A program made the translations under genes and the position numbers. From the NCBI GenBank assembly GCA_025716815.1, contig JAIXMN010000011.1, forward strand, positions 744,001 to 808,000: a stretch of DNA of 64,000 nt, read 5' to 3'. The notes under the pieces were generated by a model, which was not told the DNA's origin, did no database searches, and was given only the letters and a program-made list of their open reading frames with translations. The first letter of the stretch is position 1, and every line of letters starts with the position of its first letter. The DNA is from Dichotomocladium elegans (lineage: Eukaryota; Mucoromycota; Mucoromycetes; Mucorales; Lichtheimiaceae). Shown here one piece after another: positions 12,088 to 24,810 of this stretch.

Positions 12088-14285
12088 ATGCCCGCCCCGT
12101 ACAGTACCGTAAAAAACTTACACTACGGAAGATTCTCCTCCACATCGCGTTTGATCGCCTGCCTCGTCATCGAAGGTCTGGTCAGAGCCTACTGGATACC
12201 CTGCAAGGACAGAAACAATAACGGTCTTATCGGCCTATGTGTCCTGATGCGACCTTCAGAACGCGGCGGTCTCTTGGCTGCCGTTCCTTTGCGGGGACTT
12301 CCGGAGATGAGCTCAGATGAATCTCTCAGCCTGGGTAACAAACGGTACCTCAAAGTTACTCTGGCAGATCCATGGGACATGCTCCCATTTGTGTTCGGAT
12401 ATCGAGAACGGCAACAAAGCACGGCCCCTATTCCTGGTGCGGAGGAGATACAAAATCAAGTCATCGATATACTCCGGCAAACAGGGTTCAAGGTTGCAAA
12501 TTTGGTGGGCGATTTCGACGCTGTCGAATTGTGGCGAACGTTCGCGTATGACTTCGGGGTCAGCGAATCGTTGCTGGATCTCATCGGCTCTGAACTTGTA
12601 AGCTCAATGGAGAATCAGAGTATGTAAAAGACTGGCTTCTTTCAGATGTGTATCTATCTATACGCGTGTCTAAGCGATGGTTCTCGTGATAGCTTATGCG
12701 TACGATCATCCGAAACCCCTGCCAACATTGACGTCGTCTCCGCTTGATTGGGAACAGGCTATATTGGAAGGACACGCCACACATCCGGTAAATCATACTA
12801 GACGATCCTCAGTTGTACATCCCCCCCATCTAAACTAACCGGTTTCAGATGAATAAAGCACGCCGTAGCATTCCACCCCTCCCGCCGCTGCATCCAGGGC
12901 AGTATGATTTTGATCATCCGCAACTGCGCTTGATTGCCATCCCCCGACACCAAGTTCAGCTCCGTGGCAACTTTGAACAACTTGTCAAGCCCTTGGTGAA
13001 TGCGATGATCGCAAAGACATCAGATAAGAGAGACCAGGGTCATATGGTCAGCATGGACGAAGACAGTCATGTGCTTATGCCCGTGCACGCGTTTCAAGTA
13101 CCTAATATTCAGGAACGGTTTAAAGATGTCTTGGTGCTCCCAGAGGTGCACAGTGTGACTGCACACAGCTTAGCATCTTTGCGCTCAGTCGTCATGCCAA
13201 CAGGAGGCCTCCTTGATGGCCTGAGTCTAAAGCTCTGCATGGGTATCAAGGTGACGTCGGCTATGCGCACCATGACCCCGTTTACAACCTATTTTGGACC
13301 AGGTTTCTCGGCGAATATTGTCCCTCGCCTATCGTATGACCGCAAAATTCTCAATATTGAACGCGAACTTGCTAGCGCTGTGTATCTTCACCACGACCCA
13401 GACGTGGCCAAGCACTGCAGCTGTCTCGTACGAGAGGCCATTGAATTTCAGCATGAGCGGAATGACGATGACGCCATCATCGTGTGCGCCGCCCTAATGG
13501 AGAAGGTACAACAGCCCGATACGCGTAGGACGCTCGTCGAGCATGTCTGGAAGTTGGATACCGAAGCGAAGCGTGCTGCGTTCCTGGACAGGTAATAACT
13601 ACTTGGGTGTCAGCCTAAGCCAGCTCCTGCAGCGTATTCGAACTAATAATCATTTTGTTTCGGACGAAGATATGTCGAACTTGCGTTGAAATCGTTTATT
13701 CCCCCGTGCATGGAAAACGCAGTGGCATTTGAGGCCCACGGACAAAACACACTAGCTCGCTTTGATCGACGCACCGGGGAGCTCAAAGGCTTTGTGGTGC
13801 GCGATTTTGGGGGAATGAAAATCCATAATGACACGCTTAAGCGGACATGTGGCGTAGAGCTCGATGTCTTGCCAGGAAGCTGCGTGGTCGCTCAATCTGT
13901 CGATGAGTGCTACAAGCTGCTCTATCATACTCTTTTTTACTGCCATCTCCAGAGGATGATCCGTATCCTTGATATGCACCATAACGGGCGTGGATGGCAG
14001 ATGGTCCGAACTCATTTCAAAAAACTTGTACCTAAGGATCACGCCATGTATCACTATTTCATGGAAAAGAAGAAGATGCCTGGAAAATGCTTAGTTCGCA
14101 TGAAGATACAGGAACTTTATCGAGATGTAAGTTATCCTTTTTTTTTTTAGTGGGAACATGGGTCGGCAAGGCATCATCCAGGATATCATTTTTATAAAGC
14201 GTCTAACGGATATGTATAGTATATCTATGAGCCTATTCCAAACGTGATCCTTTGTCGACCTCATCTTCCCAGCTCAGAGAGCTGA
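12088..14285 (+). CDS. NIS-type siderophore synthetase (IucA/IucC family), probable rhizoferrin synthetase
   Basis: Five exons (12088-12619, 12693-12787, 12849-13591, 13670-14126, 14220-14285) encode 630 aa. IucA/IucC-family motifs are present in order: the ATP/substrate block GHATHPMNKARRS (residues about 205-216, with the HPxxKxR core split by intron 2), SLKLCMGIKVTSAMRT, EAHGQNTL and VRDFGGMKIH. These are NRPS-independent siderophore synthetases, which ligate citrate to amines using ATP. In Mucorales the known member makes rhizoferrin from two citrates and diaminobutane, so that product is inferred. The start at 12088 follows a CT-rich leader and sits before the conserved STSRLIACLVIEGL block; an in-frame ATG at 12016 would add 24 low-complexity residues. 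No siderophore transporter or decarboxylase was seen next to it. One ATCAGATAA site lies inside exon 3 (13019-13027). Confidence 0.9.
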
Positions 14286-14850
14286 GAATAACAGATAACC
14301 ACGGTGTGATTTATATGCTTGATGCATCTTACTCCACCAATAGACCCCCATACTTTACACTCACTTCCCTGTACACACGCATAAGCCCTACAGTGGTTGC
14401 GACCTATTATAGAACAGCCATTGTACTAATACGAGGGTAACCTACAATAAATGGACACCGTAATTACTATCGCCACTGTCATTCTTTGGAGAAAGAGTAA
14501 GGCAAAGGGGATATATAGAATGGTACCTATAGGAGTTTTTATGAGGTGCACTCTATTCAGAACATGGTTAGGTACATACAGAAATTCAACATACTTTACA
14601 TTTGAAAGGCAAGATGATAACTTGGAAATACATAAATGAAAAGACAGTAAAAGATAGTCAAGAGGCTTAAATATGTACTGTATGGTGAGTGAATAGAATT
14701 ATGCTGCCTCCTGGGTTCAAGGAGGCAAATTTGAGGAGGAAGCCAGCAAGACACTTTATGCAGCCATATTTAGTCCTCATTACCCACAGTCCTCCCCTTC
14801 TTTCTTTTCTACATTCTGTTTCTATTTTTTACACTTGTACTCTCACCAAC
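14286..14850. other. Intergenic region
   Basis: No supported gene. A short region of AT-rich 3' flanking sequence is followed by a pyrimidine-rich leader (about 14790-14850) in front of the sulfate permease. Confidence 0.5.
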
Positions 14851-17336
14851 ATGAGATGGGCTTCATCCTCCAACGCATATTTACCAATTCCCCTACAGCC
14901 AGCTGAACAAGAACATACAGATCGACGGGTGACCCGTGCCTGGTCGTTTCTTCTGTCAGTATTTCCTATCATGCGTTGGATTCACCTATATAATACAGCT
15001 GTAAGTGTCTCCTGGATGAGGGTAAACCATGCGTTATCTGTTCGCTAAAATAAAAATCTGATGCGATACCGGTCATAACGGCAGTGGTTTATACAAGATA
15101 TGATTGCAGGCATCACGGTAGGCGTCGTTTCGGTACCACAGAGCATAGCTTACGCGAGACTTGCCAACTTGGCTCCTCAATATGGCCTGTAGTAAGTGTA
15201 CCTCATTCCCGCAAACATTGACATGCGGCTTATAGGCTGACTCGCTTTCTGTTTTGGTTGTATTGACAGTACGGCGTTCATTGGCTCAACTGTATATTGT
15301 CTGTTTGGCACTTCGAAAGATATTAATATTGGACCCATCAGTATGTTACAGTGATACGTATTTGGGGGTTAATGTCCCTCAGACACCAATCTAACTTTTA
15401 TGCAACGCCGTCTTCCTCCGCCGTCGCCACCTACGCACACATACGCGCCCTCTCCATGATCTGCAGCAACTGTATCATTACTTGTTGGCCAGGCAGTCAG
15501 CCATATCCACACGATTAACCCGTCAATTCCTGCCTCTGAAGTGGGTGCGATGCTGGCCATGTTTTGTGGTCTGATAATCACGTTTATTGGAATTATCCGC
15601 CTTGGATTTTTAGTGAATTTTATCCCAGGCAAGTCTACATCACGCAAAGACGAATAGAACGAGAGAGAGAGAGAGAGCCAGGTGCTCATGATAGAATGTC
15701 GCACCCCCTCCCACGGTTCCTTCTCTCCCATTAGGGCCTGCTATAGGTGGCTATATGACAGGCTCCGCCTTCACGATCGTCTTTTCCCAGTTGCCTTCTC
15801 TGAACGGGACTCAAAAACACGTCAACACTCACCTTTCCCCGTTTCGCGTTCTTACTGGCTTCCTTTCTAACCTTCCGTCTACTCGACTCGACGCTGTCTT
15901 TGGGATCGTAGCCCTGGTCTGCTTATACATAATCAAGCATGTCTGCTCCCGCTTAGATAAGCCGGGGGCATCTCACCTCAGTATCATGCGGAGCGGGATT
16001 ATTGTTGTTTTCGGAACACTCGTTTCCTACTGGATCAACGTCGGGAGAAGTACCAGTCCTATCCAGATAGTCAGAGATGTGCCTTCCGGGTTTGATTCCG
16101 TCCATATTCCTAGGCTCAATATGGAGGTGTTAAATCACGTTATGTCCATTATCCCATCGATTCTCATTATACTTATCATTGAGCACATATCCGTGGCGAA
16201 GACCTTTGGTCGACTTTCGGGCTATAACATCGATCCAAACCAGGAGATCAAGTCAATTGGTGCTAGCAATGTGGTCGGGTCGTTTTTCGGGTAAAAGACG
16301 CTGTGAACCGGGTGGGGGAGGGGTGGAAAGAGTGTAAGGGAGCGGAGATACACCTCTTCATGCCAGCAGGCTCATACCATGTATGTTGGAACACAGCGCG
16401 TATCCCTGTACAGGAGCATTCAGCAGAACGGCGATCATGAATCGGTCTGGTGCGATGACTCCCATCGCGGGTGTCTTTAGCGGTGCTGTTATCTTGCTGT
16501 CGCTTTATGTCTTGACGCCCGCCTTCTACTACATACCCGACGCGATCCTCGCCGCCACGGTTATTCACGCCGTATCTGACCTCGTGTCCTCCTACGCATA
16601 CGTGAAGGAGATCAGGAGAGCAGGCGCTCTTGACTTTGCTATCTGGATTTCAGCTGTAGGCGTGTCTTTATTTGTCGATGTGGAAACGGGGATTTACGCA
16701 GCTGTTGCCATTGCCCTCACATCCTTGCTTGTTCACATCGCACGACCGACACCCCAGAACTTACCTTACACGGATCTGCGATTGTCTGTCGATGGGCATA
16801 TCCCGAACTCCAGCAAAACAGCTTTCCGAGAAGATATCCTCGTCTTTCGTCCGGTCGACTCCATCTTGTATCCGAACGCGGATCATGTCGCCGAGACCAT
16901 CCTTTGTACCGTGAAAGCTCGCACCCGTGGGAACGACAACTACATGACGTTTCCCAACGCAGCGAGGGAAATGGATCGCCCATGTTTTGCCCTCCGTGGT
17001 GATGCCACGTGCCATCCTTCCCAACACTTGCGTGCAATTTTGCTCGATATGTGTGCTGTTCGAAGGATCGATGCTACCGCCCTCCAGGCGCTGGTCAATC
17101 TGAGATGTACCATCGATACCTACGTCGGTCAACCCGTTGATTGGCATTTTGTGAATCTGGTTCCCGAAGTACGAGTCAAGCTTCTCGAGTTTGGCTTTGG
17201 ATCACTAAGAAGGTTAGAAGCCGTAACATGGGCCAGAAACGGTCATAGCAGCAGCTGTAGTAATAGGAAGGATGGTCATCCTTGTTTCCATTCGGACATG
17301 CGCGCCGCCTTGCTTGCGATGGATGATTTATTATAG
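14851..17336 (+). CDS. SulP-family sulfate permease with C-terminal STAS domain
   Basis: Six exons (14851-15000, 15085-15191, 15270-15340, 15467-15628, 15735-16290, 16397-17336) give 661 aa. The SulP hallmarks are present: DMIAGITVGVVSVPQSIAYA, GPITTVSLLVGQ, PGPAIGGYMTGSAF and GAYPCTGAFSRTAI. About ten to twelve hydrophobic segments precede a C-terminal STAS domain (residues about 480-620, with the core ILLDMCAVRRIDATALQAL). Such proteins are plasma-membrane anion transporters, usually sulfate:proton symporters in fungi (SUL1/SUL2 type). The precise substrate is not proven. Intron 4 has a GC donor (g/GCAAGT at 15629) and contains a GA dinucleotide run (15661-15677). It is convergent with RAD51, with 189 bp between stop codons. 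Confidence 0.9.
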
Positions 17337-17525
17337 TATATTTCTTTTTTTGCGAGGGGAGGATTGCTACTTGTACTTGCTTACGTAAATGAGATGAGAA
17401 CTACGTGTATGAGGGCAAATGAGGATATGTCGGGAATTGTACGTTGCATTAGGAGGAGGAGAGGGACGTCGAGGACTGTATAAACGGATATATATATATA
17501 TATGTATAGCGGTAGAAAGGTAACT

Positions 17526-18941
17526 TCATTCGACTGCATCTGCAATACCATCCTCCATAATGGCAAATGTGCACTCATTTTCTGGAAGTGAGGGTGAGTC
17601 GTATACTTTGCAGATACGCGTGTTGCCTCGACCCTTCTTTAGATACAGTCTAATAGTACAAAGGTCCGTGCTGTTCAGCTTCCACCCTGAACTCTATGCG
17701 CACGATTATAACCTACCTGGTACAGGATGCGTGTGCAATGATATTTCCTCCTGCCGGTTTCTTTGGATCAGGGTTAAACATGCCCGCTGCACCATCCACC
17801 TGTGCAACCACTTGGTTCGTGATAACGACAGCAACACCAAATTCGTCGGCCAGCCGCTGCAGGTGTCGCAAAAACTGAGCAAGATGTATTTGTCGCGCAG
17901 CCAGCTCGCCACGACCTGCATAATCCGTGCGGTAGAGGGCCATGGCACTATCCACTATAAGAACTGAAAATCGAGTTTCAGACATCATCGCAGCCGCCTG
18001 GATCAACAAAGAGGTTTGATGATCAGTATTATAGGCACGGGCATAGGCAATGTTATCTAATGTTTCTTCGCCACTGAGCGAGTAGCTAGTTGATCTTAAT
18101 TAGTATCTTGCAGCCCTCATTTATATAAATTCGATGTGCTATCCCTCACCGCTGTGCAATTGACAAAACACGGCTTGGTCGAAATGTGCTTTCGGTATCA
18201 ATGTATAGGCATTTTCCTTGACCGCCGCCCATGTCGATAGGGAGCTATAAAGCATTCTTTGTTAAAACCATCTGCCTGTATTATTATAATCTTCCCAGAT
18301 TCCCGGATCTCATCTTACCTGTGCAGTTACAGCAAGCATATGACACAGCTGACTTTTTCCTGTTCGGAACTCACCAAATATTTCAGTGATTGAGCCCGTT
18401 TCGATACCACCTGTCATCCGTCCGCAGCAACAATTAGCTTTTATGCCAAATACAAATATTCTTTTGAGTACTTGCCACCTAATGCGCGATCGAGTTCTTT
18501 AGATCCTGTTGTGATGGTTACAATTTCTTGCCGCCGTTGATGGACATCCATAGCAGTTGTGAATCCCAAATTCACCATTTTGGCAGCTTGAAAATTATAT
18601 TAATGTCTGCAGTATTATTTGCTGCTTTTATTTTCTGAGCGGGACACAGGGCTTCCCCTCTTACCTTCAGCGAGCAGTTTGTCCGCTTTCGTCTCTGAAA
18701 TGCCTTTAATGCTAATGAGCGCCTTCTTTGGTGCATAAGCAACTGCTTCAATCGTAAAGTAGCCAGCTTCTTTCAGCTTCTTGATGTCGGAAACCGAGAT
18801 GCCACTTTGCTGAATTGGCAACGTTTTTTAGAACAAGGTCAGTGCTTTCGGGATTTGCTGCGGCATAACTACCTCGAGATGCGAGATTAATAGTGGTCCA
18901 TAATCATCCTCTTCTTCGTTTGTATTTTGTTGCTGTGACAT
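17526..18941 (-). CDS. RAD51: RAD51 recombinase
   Basis: Seven minus-strand exons (18941-18873, 18809-18665, 18586-18476, 18410-18319, 18244-18150, 18085-17717, 17649-17526) give 334 aa, close to human RAD51 (339). The order is a short acidic N-terminus, a helix-hairpin-helix DNA-binding domain (about 24-75), the polymerisation motif FTTA, Walker A GEFRTGKS (121-128) and Walker B LIVDS. Then come the [11 protein letters not shown] region and the end block [18 protein letters not shown]. Known role: ATP-dependent strand exchange filament in homologous recombination. The usual IDTEGTFRP reads IDTESTFRP here (Ser158). Intron 3 is best read with a GC donor (GCAAGT at 18475), which restores the yeast-like [10 protein letters not shown] block; the GT alternative drops one glycine. 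An ACGCGT box lies 129 bp upstream of the start. Confidence 0.96.
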
Positions 18942-19905
18942 GCTTAAAATGTGCAAAGAAAAGATGCAATATGCTGTATGAAAAAAAACAAGAGAGAAGT
19001 GGAAGGTAAAAAGAGAGAAATAGAAAGGGGGAGGGCGTGAAATTTAAGGACGCGCAGCGCACAAACCCTACGCGTCTTTCTTCCCCCCACCCGCGTACTT
19101 CAACTTTTCAGTTTCCGAAATGCTGGTCTCCTGATACCGTTGCCATGGCAACGGTGGAGCTCGAAACGGAGATGGCCCGGGGAGTAAACAGGCTACTACT
19201 GGTTTCCCCTACCCAACAAAAAGCCTATTGGCTGCTTCTTTTATACATTATCTACATACAAAATCATATTCCCAAGATGATTTTCACAGATAGTTACGGA
19301 TGGGAAAACTAGAAACCCTGCAGGGAAACATCAAATGTCATGCATGGATCTTCTCCCCCTCCTGTCAGGACAGACGCATGGAGATATGCAGGTATTACTG
19401 CTTTAAACTGTTCGCATACACTTCCACACACAGATATATGAATACTTTGACCCATACGGGAGTTAAAAAAACACTGGCCACTGTGCATTTTAGCAGTGAG
19501 ATTTACCATGGACTCGGTAACACGTGACCCAACTCCGTAGCGCGGGGAGCTGAGGACAGAACAATTCGGAGTTGCTCTAATTTGTCTCTGTTATTTGCCT
19601 TCCAATGGACCTGGTTCGTCGTGTTTCGATTCTTCAATAGGCACCATAAATATTGTGAATGTTGATATTTCTTGGTTCATGGGCCACTATGAATTCGAGG
19701 GCAGAAGCAAATGTATCGCGGAGGGATCCGCTTCTGGTCCGATAACAAGATGCTCGCATAGAGAGTGAAAGGAAATCTTAAATTTGATTAGATGCCTGGT
19801 TCCCGCGCTCCGATCTTTAATGTCGCCACTAAAAAGTTTGACATTTTTTCTTTTCAGTAACCGCGGTCGGGACCAGTAATAAAGGCAGAACTCTTCCACT
19901 CCCCC
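18942..19905. other. Divergent intergenic region between RAD51 and the GGA gene
   Basis: This 964-bp stretch holds both promoters. The RAD51-proximal part has purine tracts (about 18985-19030), an ACGCGT hexamer and C-rich sequence. No supported gene: the frames at 19037-19312 and 19687-19917 show no domain. Confidence 0.45.
19070..19075. promoter_or_regulatory. MCB-like box (ACGCGT) upstream of RAD51
   Basis: ACGCGT occurs 129 bp upstream of the RAD51 start codon. In yeasts the MluI cell-cycle box is bound by MBF and drives G1/S expression of DNA replication and repair genes, RAD51 among them. Function here is inference. The same hexamer is found at several unrelated places in the window, so position is the only support. 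Confidence 0.3.
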
Positions 19906-22025
19906 ATGGCCGACCACTTGTTGGATCTCATTGGTAGGCTCTCCACATTAACCAGCCGATTTCTATTACTGATTATTCTACTGGCAGCTGGTGCTTGTAG
20001 CTCTCCCGTTCCAGATTTATCTTTGAACTATGAGATTTGTGATCTAATCAACAAGAAGCAAGGGACATTGTAAATCAAATGCCAACTCGGTTTCACATTG
20101 ATTAGTATACTTAACTGCTTTTCGTTTAATTAGTCCACGAGTGGCGGCCATGTCCATTGTTCGTTATGTGAACAGCAAGAATAAAAATCAGGCTATGGTG
20201 GCATTATCTGTAAGTCTTTAGTCGCTTCTACATCCTTCGATTAACTGTAACTCGCCGATATGTAGCTGCTCGACCAATGTGTGAAAAAGTGTGGTTATCC
20301 GTTTCATTTACAAATATCGAGTAAGGAATTCCTCAACGCACTGGTGTACATGTTCCCCGCGAAGAATCGACAGTCAAAGACAATCGAATGGGCACATTTC
20401 GATTCAATCCAGAGCCACTATTCTGATGCGGATCCTGTGATTGATCGGATTCTTTATATGCTTAAGGAATGGAAAGTTACCTTGGTGGACCGTGCTTCTT
20501 ACCGAGATGACTTTGTGAACATCAATAGCATGTATCGATTACTTCGCCAGCGAGGTGAGACTCTCGTGACCCGTGAGAAAAAGCTCATTGAAAGTATCTC
20601 ATACTGTCCTCAGGCTATCGGTTTCCGGAAATGCGCGAGTCGTCCATTGCGGCATTGACTTCATCATCTGTACGTCCAGTATTCTCCCGGAAATATATAT
20701 ATATGTATATATACTTAATTGATTTGGTCAAGCAGGTCCTATATTCTCCTGAAGAACTTGAAGAGCAAGATCACGTGCGATTGTCAGCGGTAAGAAGGGA
20801 GACAGAATTAGTTGCATTTTACGATTGCTGATTTGGAAACAGAGGTTGCAAGAGCACATTCGCCAAGGGACAAAGGAAGATTTAAAACTGGCGGATGCAA
20901 TCATGAAGATATTGACCGGCTATGTATGTGTCAGTTTTCGTGGTCGTGATTGTTGGCAGATCTCAATCTTATCATGAGATTAGGGACAGCATGGAGGACC
21001 TGACTACAATAAACGCTTCACAGAGCAGATCAGAGGTATTCGGAGCAAAGCCATCGTTCTCTTTGAATTGCTTCAAAGCATGCATCCCGGTGAAGCCATT
21101 GACCGGTCAATGCGGGTATGGTATAGGTATATATATTTGAGGAGGATCACTCACGTCAAATTTCAGGAACTCCATGATGTCTGCCTCCAGGCACAGGAAA
21201 AAGTACACGTGCTACTAGAACGCCAGTACAGCGAACACGAGGATAAATTACTTGCACTTTCCACGCTCCTTAATGATGTACTGTCGAAATATGCAGATGT
21301 CGAGAAAGGCATTTTTGATTCAGAATACGATATACACACGGCGAGACCTACTGCGCAACCGATAAACAATAATTTAATTGATCTCGATGATACTCCTCAA
21401 TCGCCATCTGATACCGATAAATCCTCTTCACCTCAGCCATCGGTGTATCAACCCAAAGATACATCTCCCTCGTATAAACAAATCCTTTCCGGCCGCGAAA
21501 ACCCTACCTGTAAGGCTTTACTCAGGATGTTAAGTGCGCTTTCTGACAAAGTAAATTGCGGTAGTTCTAATGCACGACAAAAACGGACTCAAAATCCATT
21601 TGGAAATATATGAGCGAGTCAGCTCTCTTTATAAGTTACGCTTCTTCTTTTCGAATGACTCCACTGCACCTATGGAAGAAGTTTTTTTCCAAATGGCAAC
21701 ACCCAAGGTAAGACTTTTTAACAGAACTCTATGAGGACGTTGACTAAATGTTGAAATAGTCAATGGAAATCAAGATGGGTGCGCTATCAAGCACTTTAAT
21801 AGGACCGAAATCGGTTCGGTCAGTCTTCCAATGGGTCGCAGTGAATAATCCTGGACAGGTATACATAGCGCCATTGGCTAAGCGAAAAGGATGAGTTTTA
21901 TTTACTTGGGGTTGTAGGAACCACTTCGATTACGGTACAAAGTCACGTACGATCAATTAGGTGTCAAAATGGAGCAAACGGGTGAATACCGGGCGGATTA
22001 TGCCGAACACCTCGCTTTATCTTGA
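19906..22025 (+). CDS. GGA-type clathrin adaptor (VHS-GAT-gamma-ear)
   Basis: Twelve exons (19906-19933, 19988-20069, 20134-20209, 20266-20554, 20614-20669, 20736-20789, 20843-20923, 20984-21115, 21167-21509, 21565-21707, 21760-21858, 21918-22025) encode 496 aa. Domains: VHS (about 1-150, with DLSLNYEICDLINKKQG and ALSLLDQCVKKCGYPFH), GAT (about 178-262, LLQSMHPGE), a linker with clathrin box LIDLD (336-340), and a gamma-adaptin ear (about 381-496, MHDKNGLKIH, PLRLRYKVTY). GGAs are ARF-binding adaptors that load cargo at the trans-Golgi network. Exon 8 could start at 20984 or 20990, both in frame. The 55-nt intron 9 (21510-21564) is needed to reach the ear; without it the frame stops at 21613. 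Confidence 0.92.
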
Positions 22026-22750
22026 TAATCCCTGTATCTTATCTACTTTAATGCATCTCAAAAATTAAAACTATATTTTGAGAATTTTCTCATTTGACGG
22101 CTTCTGCAAGCCTTTCTGACCCATTTCGGTTCCTTTCTCCCCGGATATCCTTTTTGATCTGCCAAAGGGACGGCGCAACGTTCCCATTTTTGCAAGTGTA
22201 GCGCCGCGTACATAGCACATGGCAATGGCAGCACTATAGCCATGATATCCTTATTTTGTTCTCCGACATAATCACGTGCTATAGCTACACTCTATGCAAG
22301 CTATGACGCTCTCTTAATTTTTGTCTCTAGGGAAGGTTGCTATTTAACGGCCAGAGCAGCCTTTAACAATACGGAGTCAGGACACATGGAAACGTTTGCT
22401 AGCTTCATGTTTTGTGTTAGAGGCTGTACGACTTGAAGGGAGCTAACAATGAGAAGAGGAAGTACGCCTATAACAAAGGAGACATTGCGCGTAGGCAAAT
22501 AGTCGTCCCATCAAAGAAAAGAGGTTGGTTATCCATGCTATGACTTACAGAGCTGAGAGATAACCAAAGCTGTTACTGTATGGTACTGTACGGTATCAAC
22601 CGCCAGAAATTCAGTCCCCGTCAGAGGAGATTGTAAGAGCGCAGCAAAAACGAATTAGTAAAGCGGATTCACACGACCGGAGAGAGTAAAAAACCTTCCT
22701 TTTTTTTACTCTTCTCCCTTGATTCTATTTCTGACCCTTTGACATATCGG
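22026..22750. other. Intergenic region
   Basis: No supported gene. A T-rich tract at about 22698-22712 and pyrimidine-rich sequence precede the start at 22751. Confidence 0.5.
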
Positions 22751-24810
22751 ATGCCAACCAATACGGCAGCCAGCCGACTTCACGCTATCTCCCGCCACTT
22801 GGAACCTGGGCAGAAAGATGATGCCCTGGAAAAGTCAGAATGGAAGGTAGAGCTTATCTGGCTGACAGCAGAAGTATAAAAGCATACGCAGCATTTTAAA
22901 AGATTATCCATGGTTTTAATGGCAGGATATTCTAGAAGAGATCAATAGGAGAAAGAAGAAAAATCGCACCCCGAACCCCGAAGATCGCGGCTATGTTCGC
23001 CAAAAGACGCAGGGGAAACTATGGGTGAGGGAACGTATCGATGCTTTCGTTGATCCGGAAAGCTTCATCGAAATTGGGGCCATTGCAGGAAGAGCAAAAT
23101 ACAACGAGGATGGCAGTGTCAAGGGTTACACTCCAGCAAACTTTATTGCTGGTAAAGCCACAGTTGACCAACGCCCTGTGATTGTCGCTGCTGATGATTT
23201 CTCTATCCGCGCGGGTCACGCTGATGGTGCTGTGTGGGCCAAGTCTGTGAGTACATGCACCATGTACAATCTGCATATTCTCTCTGATGGAGCTCCAATA
23301 GGTGATGGCCGAGCAAAGCGCACGAAAGCTCAAGGTCCCGCTCGTATGTAGAAGCCCTTCTCTCCCATCGATTTGCAGTCAGGCCGCTAACTTTTTGTCC
23401 TTCGCCTGTGTAGGTTCGTCTCATTGATGGGAGCAGTGGCGGTGGATCGGTTACAATGATGTTGGATCATGGCTATACTTATCTGCCGCCTTTGATGGGA
23501 ATGCATGATATCATCGCTAGCTTGTCCGAGATCCCGGTGGTTGCCGCTGCTCTTGGCCCAGGTACTTGTCGCATAGTTTCCTTGGCCTTTTTTGTGTAGA
23601 TACCAGCATTAATCGATCATCAGCCGTCGGCCTGGGTGCTGCTCGTGCAACTTTGACTCACTTCTCGGTTGTCGCTGAAAATGTTGGCTCCTTATTTGCT
23701 GCTGGTCCACCTATTGTTGCCAATGCGACATATGAAACGGTCACCAAAAAGGCCCTTGGCGGAGCTCTCTTGCATACTTCAAACGGAACCTTCGACAATT
23801 TGGCCGCTGATGAGCATGAATGCTTTGCCCAGATTCGACAGTTTTTGAGCTACATGCCGAAAAATACATTTGAACTCCCTCCATGCGCCCCCTCTGAAGA
23901 TCCACCTAGTCGACGGGATGATGAGCTTCTCAGCATCATTCCCAAACGCCGTCAACGTATGTACCAAGTTCGCGATGTATTGATTCGTGTGTTTGATGCC
24001 GGATCGTGGTTCGAGATTGGAGCCCGCTGGGGGGATGGTGCAGTATGCGGCTTAGCGCGACTGAACGGCTATCCTGTGGGTGTGATTACCTTTGACTGTA
24101 CTCAGAACGGCAGTGTGCTAAGCGCGGCGAGCTGTAACAAATTCAGACGCCACATTGACCTGTGCGACACATTTGGTCTGCCGGTTGTGAACTTTGCGGA
24201 TTATGCTGGATTTGCGGTTGGAACCAAGGCAGAGAAGGAAGCGTGAGTTCGCAGCGTAGAATGACGGAATCAGTCCAGCTCTTTCTCACCTCCGCTTTAG
24301 TACAATCCGCTTCGGCTCAACGTTGGCTGCTGCCCTTTACCAATGTGACGTGCCATACTTTAGTGTCGTTCTTCGCAAGGTGTTCGGTGTGGCCGGCGCT
24401 GCTTTCGTTGACAACCGCGTTCCCAACTTCCGTATCGCCTGGCCTAGCGGAGACTGGGGTAGTCTACCGCTAGAAGGTGGTATTTATGTAAGCCGTCTTT
24501 GTAGTGAATTGACTCTACTCGCGCATTGACGGTTAAAAAATGAACGCGTGAAATGCAGGCTGCCTATCGCCGTGAGCTTGAAGCTGCTGGAGAAAAGCGT
24601 CAAGAGCTGTACGATAGTCTAATGGCCCAATTCGAAGCGGTTCGATCACCCATTCGCACTGCCGAGGTGTTTGATATTCCGGACATCATTGATCCACGCG
24701 ACACTCGACCTGTTCTCTGCGAATGGGCCAAGACTATTTACGACAACGTCCTTCCGCATCGTGTAGCAAAAATCAGAGTTAATGGCCCGCGTATCATGTA
24801 TCGCCCATAG
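22751..24810 (+). CDS. Biotin-dependent acyl-CoA carboxylase carboxyltransferase (AccD/PCCB/MCCC2-type)
   Basis: Seven exons (22751-22846, 22926-23246, 23302-23343, 23414-23561, 23624-24242, 24301-24487, 24559-24810) give 554 aa. Both crotonase-like halves of an acyl-CoA carboxyltransferase are present. The N half (about 35-290) has KLWVRERIDAFVDPESFIEIG, DGSSGGGS and ALGPAVGLGAA. The C half (about 320-540) has DAGSWFEIGARWGD, NFADYAGFAVGTKAE and a RKVFGVAGAAF acyl-CoA pocket segment. The length resembles propionyl- and methylcrotonyl-CoA carboxylase beta subunits. It should move CO2 from biotin to (or from) an acyl-CoA. The substrate is not identifiable, and no biotin carboxylase or biotin-carrier gene was found in the window. 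No mitochondrial presequence is obvious. The acyl-CoA oxidase follows on the same strand after 370 bp. Confidence 0.88.

Noticed and set aside
11500..17336. A siderophore biosynthetic gene cluster around the NIS synthetase
   Set aside because: Its neighbours are ALG11 and a SulP permease. No decarboxylase, siderophore exporter or receptor gene was seen, so it appears to be a lone gene.
18477..18479. GT donor alternative for RAD51 intron 3
   Set aside because: It keeps the frame but gives one glycine less than the yeast-like [10 protein letters not shown] and a poor GTGGCA donor, compared with GCAAGT.
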